DNA from: CAYMAZ01 sp964526285
GTDB lineage: Bacteria > Bacteroidota > Bacteroidia > Bacteroidales > DTU049
Reading direction: 5' to 3'
NCBI GenBank assembly: GCA_964526285.1
Contig: CAZGIW010000002.1
Coordinates: 1-64,000, forward strand
Length of the DNA stretch: 64,000 bases
In this document: positions 52,900 through 59,955 of the stretch, piece by piece
How the letters are laid out: every line of letters starts with the position of its first letter
Numbering within the stretch: the stretch's first letter is position 1
Program-made: the position numbers and the translations under genes
Notes under the pieces: generated by a model
What the model was told of the DNA's origin: nothing
What the model saw: only the letters and a program-made list of their open reading frames with translations
Databases searched by the model: none

Positions 52900-52992
52900 T
52901 CGGTTGACAGTTTCATCGGTTTTTTAGTTTTGAGCTTCACTATCTTGGTCTGTTATGATTAAGAAAAATAAGAATTTTTATAGTTGAGAAAC

Positions 52993-53943
52993 TTAAAGTT
53001 CATTTAATCCCAGTTTAGTATATCTTTCTTTAAACATTTTTCTGTATAGAAGTATCATTTCTTTAGAGAGAAAAGAAATATCTAACAAATTAATTGAAGT
53101 AATTATACTATTCTGAATTCTTTCAAACGTACTTTTAATCTGTTTATCTGTCAGGCCTAAATCTTTTCCCAGTTGAATAAAGTGTTCCCTTTTTAGGTTT
53201 TTTCTCTTGCCATGAAGTGTAAGTGCAAGTTCTTCTTGATCTTCCGGATTGAGGATGGAAGCATTAAGTAAATCATATGCAGGTGCTAACACCCAGCCTG
53301 AAGGACTCTCAATCATTGAAAAATTTTTCAGATGCATATCATTATTTCCAGAAAGAAAAGAAAACAATGTTAATTCGTAAAAGAAGATTGTGTCAAGTAA
53401 AGTGTTGTCAGAATATTTGCGTAAGGACTTTCCTACTTTTTCCATTGAACTTCTGTACTTGTCATATGCCTCAGTAATTTGAAACATGTCAATCATATGA
53501 ATCTTTTCTCCTTTTTCAGTTCTGTCAATTCTTTTTGTAATGTATGCAAGTTCGCCAGATGCCAACCTGATTAGGGAAGATGGAACTACCCTGATACCAA
53601 ATGATTCAGCCATTCTCATGGTAACATGTTCGTTTGCAGGCATTTCAGGATAACGATCTGCAGGTGGTTTGAAAATATACATTCCGCCTATTGCATCAAA
53701 AAAAGTAAGACGAGAACCAGCTTTTTCTTTCGCATCTTTCACATGAGATAATGAAATTTTTGGCTGAACACCGGGTATCGATATGCTTCGTTCTACTACT
53801 TTTTTTGCAAGTTCATCAATTTGACTAAGAGTATACTCAATAACAGGTGGTTTTGATGTTCCAAAAAATTCTAATGAACACTTATCATGAAAATCATGCC
53901 CTGATTTGATTGGTTGATAACAATATAAACACTTATTATTCAT
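52993..53943 (-). CDS. hipT: HipT-like serine/threonine kinase toxin
   Basis: The 316-residue HipA-family kinase lacks the N-terminal HipA subdomain, which is encoded separately upstream. It has a zinc-finger-like start (CLYC...HDKC), the glycine-rich loop SISIPGVQPKISL with two serines (53 and 55) of the SIS motif, the catalytic GNNDMHLKNFSMI and APAYDLLNAS. In E. coli HipBST the kinase modifies tryptophanyl-tRNA synthetase and its two loop serines are autophosphorylated. Its start overlaps the HipS-like gene by 8 bases. Confidence 0.9.
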   Translation of the reverse strand: MNNKCLYCYQPIKSGHDFHDKCSLEFFGTSKPPVIEYTLSQIDELAKKVVERSISIPGVQPKISLSHVKDAKEKAGSRLTFFDAIGGMYIFKPPADRYPEMPANEHVTMRMAESFGIRVVPSSLIRLASGELAYITKRIDRTEKGEKIHMIDMFQITEAYDKYRSSMEKVGKSLRKYSDNTLLDTIFFYELTLFSFLSGNNDMHLKNFSMIESPSGWVLAPAYDLLNASILNPEDQEELALTLHGKRKNLKREHFIQLGKDLGLTDKQIKSTFERIQNSIITSINLLDISFLSKEMILLYRKMFKERYTKLGLNEL

Positions 53944-54268
53944 TGTTTTTCAGAATTGGTTCAATACTTACTGCCCCTATGCAATTACGACAACATGCTA
54001 ATAACAATCCCATCCTGTCATTTCTATTGATTTTCCAACTTTCAGATGCAATATTTAACAACCATCCCTCAGGAATCAATCCGTCAAAAAATGGAAAAAG
54101 TCGGTTTTCTTTATATGGCATTTCTGTTACTGGCAGTGTGAAACTTATGAAATTTTTAGGATATTCCGTAACGTATTTTTCGTCATATTGAAAAATGAAT
54201 TCTCCTTCATTTGTCTCAGTAATGATGCCAGCAAATTGATTTTTATAAAAAACTTTTCCTTGTCTCAT
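53936..54268 (-). CDS. hipS: HipS-like small antitoxin (HipA N-terminal domain)
   Basis: The 110-residue protein is a free-standing HipA N-terminal subdomain (couple-HipA) with start MRQGKVFYKNQFAGIITETN and the signature LFPFFDGLIPEGWLL. In the E. coli HipBST system HipS is this separate piece and neutralises HipT. Its first bases overlap the HTH gene in an ATGA-type junction. Confidence 0.88.
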   Translation of the reverse strand: MRQGKVFYKNQFAGIITETNEGEFIFQYDEKYVTEYPKNFISFTLPVTEMPYKENRLFPFFDGLIPEGWLLNIASESWKINRNDRMGLLLACCRNCIGAVSIEPILKNNE

Positions 54269-54474
54269 ATAATTAATTCTTTACTTCTGACAGGTGCTAA
54301 CTCATGACCGAACATACTTAAAACAATATTAACTTTGGCCATATTAAGATTGGTTTTGCCCTGTTCTATTTTTCTGATCACTGTGAGAGCAACACCTGCA
54401 CGATTTGCAAATTCTTCCTGTGTAAGGCTTACTTCTTTTCTGCGTGCTTTAACAAATTCGGATAATTTTATCAT
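54265..54474 (-). CDS. hipB: HipB-like helix-turn-helix antitoxin/repressor
   Basis: The 69-residue protein is a single HTH of the Cro/C1 type: KARRKEVSLTQEEFANRAGV followed by IRKIEQGKTNLNMAKVNIV. It is the first of three overlapping genes and would repress the operon and bind the toxin complex. A TAATTTTGC-type element lies upstream (minus strand, 54500-54508) beside an AT-rich palindrome-like stretch that may be the operator. Confidence 0.88.
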   Translation of the reverse strand: MIKLSEFVKARRKEVSLTQEEFANRAGVALTVIRKIEQGKTNLNMAKVNIVLSMFGHELAPVRSKELII

Positions 54475-54635
54475 TATATGTTTTTAAATATAAATATTTG
54501 CAAAATTAAGAAATTATACGTAATTAAATATATTTTGATTAAAAAAAACGCTTTTATATTCAATTGCATATCCTTTAGTTGAGAAAAATTGCTACTGTAA
54601 TGAGAACCCCATGAGGATTGTAAAGCAACATCGGA

Positions 54636-56129
54636 TTACCATCTTCCTCCTGCACCACCACCACCTGTGCGGCCTCCTCCCCATGAGCCACCACCGCCTG
54701 AACTGCCACTGCCCGAACTACTGCTGCTTCTGGTTTTCATTGGAATTGTATAGGTAGAATATGTTTTATTTCCGCAAAATTTACATGTGTATTCTCGTTC
54801 ACCTGTTCCTGATGATGAATAAGTGGCATGTGTAATTGTTCGGTTCCTTGTTTGTCTCACTGCTAAGGTGCCACAGGAATTGCATTTTGTATATGAACGG
54901 GACCCCGGGAAGGGGACTTCTACAGTATGCATGTTTAAACATTGAAAAATACGGTGGTCAACACTTTTGATCTTTTTTTCAAAAAGTTTGCTTTTACTTA
55001 GAATATTGCTGTATAAACTATTATCTTTTGAAGGCATTGCATGTGTTTTGCATATGGGACAGATAACAGCAGAATTTTTTAGTGATTTCAACTGAAATCT
55101 GTATCCAATTGCGTATAATAAAAATGGAAACGGAAAAAATATTGCCCTTGCTGCAAGTGCACCGTTGGATTTTTTCAGAGTAAAGTATTTTCCAATATTG
55201 TCATTTGTGATTTTATTTACATTGCTGTTTATTCTAAGTTGAATAATTGAAGATAACCCAAGAAGAAATGCATAAAGTCCTATAAATGAATTTTTTGCAG
55301 GATTGGAGAAAAAATCATCAAAATACATTGACATGGCAGGAACTATGGCTGAAAGCATATATATGCTCGCAAATTTCAGTGTTCTGTCTCCGCCCCAAAC
55401 ATCTACTTTTTTTGCCTCATCAGGAATAATTCTGGAGTGACTCTTGTCAACAACTTCTGTTGAATACAAGCTTGTTTTTTTTGGCGCTTTGTAATTGCTC
55501 TTTTTTAAGAAACCGATAAATCCCAAAAGAAAAATAATTCCCCAGATTAACCAAATCCATATTCTCCAGGTATGCCACCATTCTTCGTAAGCAGAATAAT
55601 ACTTAATGAGACTTTCAGCATCTTCGCTGGTTACAATTTCTTCAATTTTTTCTGATACCTTGATAAGTCCCGTATCATACAATCCTTCCCTGAAATAAGG
55701 AACAATGAATCCCTCTCCCAGACTTTTCAGTAAAGCATCTGTCAGTAATCCCTCAAGGCCATAACCAGTAATAAACCTCCAGTCACGTGTACCCATTACT
55801 ATCAGAAGCAAAAGTCCGTTGTCTTTCCCCTTTTCTCCTATTCCCCAGTGTGTAAACAAATCAACCCCAAACTTAAAGGCATCCCATTTGTAATCAATGT
55901 TCTCCAAAACTACAATGGCATATTGAACACCAGTTTCATTTTCAATACGACGGCAAATAGTATTCAGGTCATTGATTGATTGATGACTTAAGTAATTGTC
56001 AGGGTCAGCAACATAGCCTGCACCTGGCTCTTTCTTTGGGTCTGGAACAGTTTCAGGGGTCCAGGCAGAGAACAGATGAAAACTAAGAAAACTAAAAAAA
56101 AATGAGAAAATCAGTATTTTCTGTTTCAT
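54636..56129 (-). CDS. TPM-domain membrane protein with glycine-rich tail
   Basis: The ATG at 56129 gives 497 residues with a clean signal peptide (MKQKILIFSFFFSFLSFHLF). A TPM domain (acid phosphatase/photosystem II repair type) follows: GYVADPDNYLSHQSINDLNT and GKDNGLLLLIVMGTRDW, then transmembrane segments including IWLIWGIIFLLGFIGFL. Several CxxC ribbons occur (CPICKTHAM, CNSCGTLAV, CKFCGNKTYS). The C-terminus is glycine- and serine-rich. The substrate is unknown. Confidence 0.85.
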   Translation of the reverse strand: MKQKILIFSFFFSFLSFHLFSAWTPETVPDPKKEPGAGYVADPDNYLSHQSINDLNTICRRIENETGVQYAIVVLENIDYKWDAFKFGVDLFTHWGIGEKGKDNGLLLLIVMGTRDWRFITGYGLEGLLTDALLKSLGEGFIVPYFREGLYDTGLIKVSEKIEEIVTSEDAESLIKYYSAYEEWWHTWRIWIWLIWGIIFLLGFIGFLKKSNYKAPKKTSLYSTEVVDKSHSRIIPDEAKKVDVWGGDRTLKFASIYMLSAIVPAMSMYFDDFFSNPAKNSFIGLYAFLLGLSSIIQLRINSNVNKITNDNIGKYFTLKKSNGALAARAIFFPFPFLLYAIGYRFQLKSLKNSAVICPICKTHAMPSKDNSLYSNILSKSKLFEKKIKSVDHRIFQCLNMHTVEVPFPGSRSYTKCNSCGTLAVRQTRNRTITHATYSSSGTGEREYTCKFCGNKTYSTYTIPMKTRSSSSSGSGSSGGGGSWGGGRTGGGGAGGRW

Positions 56130-56211
56130 ATTGTCTAAATTTGCCCGTAAAATTATGATAAATTTGTAATTCATAAAATCATTCATTGAAATAATTATAA
56201 AAAAATAAATT

Positions 56212-57666
56212 ATGTCACACGAAATCCTTCAACTTGAACCAACTTCCGTATGGAAGTATTTTTACGAAATTACCAAAGTACCCCGTCCTTCAAAAAAAGA
56301 AGAAAAAATCATTGCATGGCTTGAAAACTTTGCCAAGGAACATAATCTGGAATATCAGATTGATAAAACCGGAAATGTCCTGATTAGAAAAAATGCATCT
56401 CCCGGTTTTGAAAACAAACCATGGGTATGCCTGCAAAGCCATATGGATATGGTGTGTGAAAAACACAGTCATGTACAGAAAGATTTTTTAAATGATCCCA
56501 TTGATGTCATCATTGATGGAGAATGGGTAAAGGCAGACGGAACAACTCTTGGAGCTGATGATGGTATAGGAATGGCTGTGCAGCTTGCTATTTTGGCTGA
56601 TCCCTCTTTGCAGCACGGACACATTGAATGTTTGTTTACTGTGGATGAAGAAACCGGATTGACTGGTGCGTTTGGAGTGGAAGCAGGTTTTATGAAAAGC
56701 AATATTCTTCTCAATCTTGACTCAGAAGATGATGGCGAGTTCTTCATCGGATGTGCCGGTGGAAAAGATACAGTTGGCAGACTCAATATGGAAACCAATC
56801 CAGTGCCTGAAGGATATAAGTTTATTCAAGTAAACATTGCAGGTCTCAAAGGCGGACATTCAGGTGATGATATCGAAAAAGGTCTCGGAAACGCCAACAA
56901 AATTCTTTGCCGTTTTTTATGGCAACATCAAAATGAATTTCAAATGCGCATTGCACATATTGATGGCGGAAATCTGAGAAATGCCATCCCACGGGAAGCA
57001 TATGCTGTCATTGGCGTTCCTGCAGAAAAAATTGAAAAACTGAAAGAATTGCTACAAGAATTTGATCATGTGCTGAAAAATGAACTCTTCGTCACTGATC
57101 CGGGGGTAAATGTCACAGTAAAAGATGCTGATAATGCAATTTCAGTGTTCTCAATGCCTCTGCAAAAAACATTATTGAATCTCATATATGCACTGCCTCA
57201 TGGAGTTGTTGCCTGGGCACAGGACATTAAAGGTTTTGTTGAAACTTCCACAAACCTTGCTTCTATAAAAATTGAAGGAGATAAAATTGTAATCACAACA
57301 AGTCAGAGAAGTTCTGTTGATTCTGCCAAAACAAATGTTTGCAATAAAGTGGCTTCTGTTTTTCAACTGGCTGGTGCTGAGTATGAACATTCTGACGGAT
57401 ATCCCGGCTGGACTCCCAATCCCAACAGCAAAGTGCTGAAATTTGCAAAGGGAGCATGGGAAAAACTGTTTGGTGAAGAACCAGTTGTCAGAGCAATTCA
57501 TGCAGGCCTTGAATGTGGTTTGTTCAGCGAAAAATACCCCGGAATGGATATGATTTCATATGGTCCAACTCTCAGAGGTGTGCACAGCCCCGACGAAAGA
57601 CTGCTAATTCCTACAGTGAAAAAATTCTGGGACTTCACCTTGGAGGTGCTGAAGAATATTGAATAA
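56212..57666 (+). CDS. pepD: Aminoacyl-histidine dipeptidase (cytosol non-specific dipeptidase)
   Basis: PepD cleaves Xaa-His and other dipeptides. The 484 residues start MSHEILQLEPTSVWKYFYEI and include zinc-binding VCLQSHMDMVCEKH, LGADDGIGMAVQLA, TVDEETGLTGAFGVE and the later GLKGGHSGDDIEKGLGNA and HAGLECGLFSEKYPGMDM, as in M20C peptidases. Length matches the family closely. It is divergent from the TPM gene. Confidence 0.95.
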   Translation: MSHEILQLEPTSVWKYFYEITKVPRPSKKEEKIIAWLENFAKEHNLEYQIDKTGNVLIRKNASPGFENKPWVCLQSHMDMVCEKHSHVQKDFLNDPIDVIIDGEWVKADGTTLGADDGIGMAVQLAILADPSLQHGHIECLFTVDEETGLTGAFGVEAGFMKSNILLNLDSEDDGEFFIGCAGGKDTVGRLNMETNPVPEGYKFIQVNIAGLKGGHSGDDIEKGLGNANKILCRFLWQHQNEFQMRIAHIDGGNLRNAIPREAYAVIGVPAEKIEKLKELLQEFDHVLKNELFVTDPGVNVTVKDADNAISVFSMPLQKTLLNLIYALPHGVVAWAQDIKGFVETSTNLASIKIEGDKIVITTSQRSSVDSAKTNVCNKVASVFQLAGAEYEHSDGYPGWTPNPNSKVLKFAKGAWEKLFGEEPVVRAIHAGLECGLFSEKYPGMDMISYGPTLRGVHSPDERLLIPTVKKFWDFTLEVLKNIE

Positions 57667-57690
57667 ATAGTAACTTATTGTTTTTTAATC

Positions 57691-57773
57691 GCCACAGAAT
57701 CACAAAAACACTAAATAACACAAAATAAAGCACATAACTTCTGTGAAATTCTGTGTTTTTGTGCTTTAGTGGC
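57691..57773. repeat. Fold-back repeat after pepD
   Basis: GCCACAGAATCACAAAAACA and its continuation pair with TTCTGTGTTTTTGTGCTTTA and continuation GTGGC, 25 bases per arm with a few mismatches. T-runs lie before and A-runs after the structure, the reverse of a terminator. It resembles the widespread CCACAAAGGCACAAAG-type intergenic repeat of many bacteria. No gene lies in this 244-base gap. Confidence 0.65.
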
Positions 57774-57910
57774 AAAAAAATGAAACTGACCCTCCTCTTA
57801 AATACTAATCCCCATTATCACTAGTGTTGATGGAAGTTTCAAACTTTAGTTTTTTACTTTTAGAGGACAATAGGTAAAAATATATTCAGGTTGAATGTTT
57901 TTTAGAAAAT

Positions 57911-58960
57911 ATGGAAATAAAACAAAGAATACACGCTTTTTTCCTCCTCGGAAAAAAATTAAGAGAATTAATTGCTGAACTGGAAGCCAACCCCAATTGT
58001 GAACTGGCAAAAACCATGATTCAGGCTGAAACCCAAAACCAGTGGTTTACTGCAGAGCATGTCAAATATGCACTTAGTTCGGTTTCTTCAATGCTGGATG
58101 AAAAAAAACTCATTGAATTCGGACAAAAATATCTTTTAGATTCTGATCATATTAATCCCAAAACAGTTGCAATTATAATGGCAGGAAATATCCCGCTGGT
58201 GGGATTTCAGGATTTTGTCCATGTTTTGCTATCAGGAAACAAAGCTTTGTGCAAACTTTCGTCTGATGATGCTGTTTTGCTGCCTTTTGTTGCTCAGTTG
58301 CTCATTGAAGCCAATCCCGAATTTGAGAAATATATTGAATTTGCAACCGGAAAAATTGAAGGTTTTGATGCAGTCATTGCCACCGGAAGCAACAATACTT
58401 CAAGATATTTTGAATATTATTTTTCTAAATACCCTCATATAATCCGTAAAAACAGAAACAGTGTTGCTGTTCTTTCAGGAAACGAAACTGCTGAACAGCT
58501 GGAAAGATTGGCCGATGATGTGTTTTTGTATTTTGGGTTTGGTTGCAGAAATGTTTCGGCTTTGGTTGTTCCTGAAGATTATGACTTTGAAATGCTGATA
58601 CATGTGTTTCAGAAATACTCACATTTTGGCAATCATCATAAATATATGAATAACTATGACTACTACAGAGCAATATTTATGGTGAATTCAACTCCATTTA
58701 TTGATGGTGGTTTTTTTATGCTGATGAATTCTGATACAATTCATTCATTTCCTGGAATTATACATTATCATGTATATAAGGATATTAGCGAAGTCAGAGA
58801 TTTAGTTAATGATAGAAGAGAAGATATTCAGTGTATTGTTGGGGATTCTTCAGAGATTGAGAATGTGATTCCTTTCGGCAGTGCACAGCAACCCCTTTTG
58901 GATGATTTTGCTGATGGAGTAAATACAATGAATTTTCTTTCAGAATTATCATGTAAATAG
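57911..58960 (+). CDS. Acyl-CoA reductase, LuxC-like
   Basis: The 349-residue protein contains GNIPLVGFQDFVHVLLSGN, AVIATGSNNTSRYFEYYFSK, IIRKNRNSVAVLSGNE and FGFGCRNVSALVVPEDY, with the reactive cysteine of the aldehyde-dehydrogenase-like LuxC family. Such enzymes reduce acyl-CoA or fatty acids to aldehyde. No luciferase or LuxD/LuxE gene is near, so bioluminescence is not suggested. Fatty-aldehyde or branched-chain metabolism is possible. Confidence 0.85.
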   Translation: MEIKQRIHAFFLLGKKLRELIAELEANPNCELAKTMIQAETQNQWFTAEHVKYALSSVSSMLDEKKLIEFGQKYLLDSDHINPKTVAIIMAGNIPLVGFQDFVHVLLSGNKALCKLSSDDAVLLPFVAQLLIEANPEFEKYIEFATGKIEGFDAVIATGSNNTSRYFEYYFSKYPHIIRKNRNSVAVLSGNETAEQLERLADDVFLYFGFGCRNVSALVVPEDYDFEMLIHVFQKYSHFGNHHKYMNNYDYYRAIFMVNSTPFIDGGFFMLMNSDTIHSFPGIIHYHVYKDISEVRDLVNDRREDIQCIVGDSSEIENVIPFGSAQQPLLDDFADGVNTMNFLSELSCK

Positions 58961-59042
58961 TCAGGTTTATTTGTTTTTAAACTTCTCAGTACAGTCTTTT
59001 ATAAGCCACCAATACACGAATTTTCACGAACAATTGCGTTGG

Positions 59043-59173
59043 TTCTGCAAAAGCCATTACACAATTTCAAATACTGAGAACTTGAAAGCAAGCTTTCGTT
59101 CTCAGTATTTGAAGCTGTGTAAAAGCAAATATGAATGCTCATATTTGCTTTTTTAACAATGGCTTTTGCAGAA
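59043..59173. repeat. Three-way junction fold-back 1
   Basis: A perfect 16-base closing stem (TTCTGCAAAAGCCATT with AATGGCTTTTGCAGAA) encloses two hairpins: 59066-59113 (16-pair stem TTCAAATACTGAGAAC with GTTCTCAGTATTTGAA, the loop itself holding GAAAGC/GCTTTC) and 59121-59152 (14-pair stem AAAAGCAAATATGA with TCATATTTGCTTTT, loop ATGC). All stems are exact at DNA level. Confidence 0.9.
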
Positions 59174-59239
59174 AGAAAGTTTTTGCGAATCACAATTGAC
59201 ATTTGTTTTATAAATTTTTTGTGTTTGAAAAAAATTTCA

Positions 59240-59366
59240 GCAATACAAAAGGCTGTGTTTGTTTTGTTGAAATTGCGACGAGAAGGATTCTCAGGAGCAA
59301 TTGCAACAGAGCAAACCAAAATCAACAACGTTGATTTTGATGCAAGGCAAAAGCCTTTTGTATTGC
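59240..59366. repeat. Three-way junction fold-back 2
   Basis: A perfect 15-base closing stem (GCAATACAAAAGGCT with AGCCTTTTGTATTGC) encloses a 20-pair hairpin (59257-59276 with 59297-59316, two G-U and one mismatch, inner GAGAA/TTCTC) and a 10-pair hairpin (CAAAATCAAC, loop AAC, GTTGATTTTG; 59317-59339). The right closing arm overlaps the start of the dispersed 37-base element. The layout repeats that of fold-back 1 although the sequence differs. Confidence 0.88.
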
Positions 59367-59391
59367 ATAGCACTTAATATTCGTCACATCG
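59355..59391 (+). repeat. Dispersed 37-base element, copy 2
   Basis: This copy starts CTTTTGTATTGCATAGCACT and matches 122-158 at all but two positions. It is followed by GTGATAAATGG and, further on, by GTCACATAGTGATAAATTGC near 59470, words also seen after copy 1. Confidence 0.8.
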
Positions 59392-59541
59392 TGATAAATG
59401 GAAATCTGTGAATTTTTCCATAGGAATCCCGATGGGAGTGGCTAAAAAACTGCGATATTATTTTTGTGTCACATAGTGATAAATTGCTGGGCAGTTACGT
59501 TTTTTTAAAAAAACTTCGTACTTTTACAAAAAATTTTTCCA

Positions 59542-59943
59542 ATGAAAAAAATTACCCTATTCATCAGTGTTCTTTATATTGCAATTGCAATAATCCCCTC
59601 ATTTTCAGTTGCACAGAGTTCAGGCGGTGATGAGATTTTTGTTATTGTTGAAGATATGCCGCAATATCCTGGAGGCAACAATGCTTTGTCAGCATTTATT
59701 TCTCAAAATCTCAAATATCCTGAAAATGCCAGAAAAAACAAAGTTGAAGGCACTGTATATGCTCAGTTTGTTGTTGAAAAAGATGGTTCTGTTTCTAATA
59801 TTAGGATTTTGCAAAGTCTTCATCCTGAGTGTGATGCAGAGGTTTTGAGAGTGTTGGCACTGATGCCAAAATGGACACCCGGAAAACAAAGAGGGAAACC
59901 AGTTAGAGTACAGTTTAACCTGCCTGTTTCTTTTAAATTGTAG
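59542..59943 (+). CDS. TonB C-terminal domain protein
   Basis: The 133-residue protein has a signal-peptide-like MKKITLFISVLYIAIAIIPS and a TonB C-terminal domain: NLKYPENARKNKVEGTVYAQ, FVVEKDGSVSNIRIL and LALMPKWTPGKQRGKPVRVQ. It lacks the usual proline-rich spacer and transmembrane anchor of full TonB. It may energise outer-membrane receptors or act as a small periplasmic binding domain. The MORN-repeat gene follows after 12 bases, suggesting one operon. Confidence 0.88.
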   Translation: MKKITLFISVLYIAIAIIPSFSVAQSSGGDEIFVIVEDMPQYPGGNNALSAFISQNLKYPENARKNKVEGTVYAQFVVEKDGSVSNIRILQSLHPECDAEVLRVLALMPKWTPGKQRGKPVRVQFNLPVSFKL

Positions 59944-59955
59944 TTATATAACTTT

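Larger units (their letters stand above)
58961..59541. other. Structured non-coding region with two three-way-junction repeats
   Basis: No reliable gene is visible in these 581 bases; the open frames present are explained by inverted repeats. Two adjacent fold-backs, each with a closing stem and two hairpins (59043-59173 and 59240-59366), are followed by the 37-base dispersed element and TCACAT/GTGATAAA words. The last 140 bases are AT-rich and precede the TonB C-terminal gene. Confidence 0.75.

Noticed and set aside
57691..57773. Terminator of pepD
   Set aside because: T-runs precede and A-runs follow the stem, opposite to an intrinsic terminator.
57911..58960. Bioluminescence (lux) locus
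   Set aside because: LuxC-like alone; no luxA, luxB, luxD or luxE nearby.
58999..59373. Minus-strand 124-residue open frame and an 80-residue plus-strand frame in the structured gap
   Set aside because: Both run through long exact inverted repeats, which create open frames on both strands, and show no family motif or signal.
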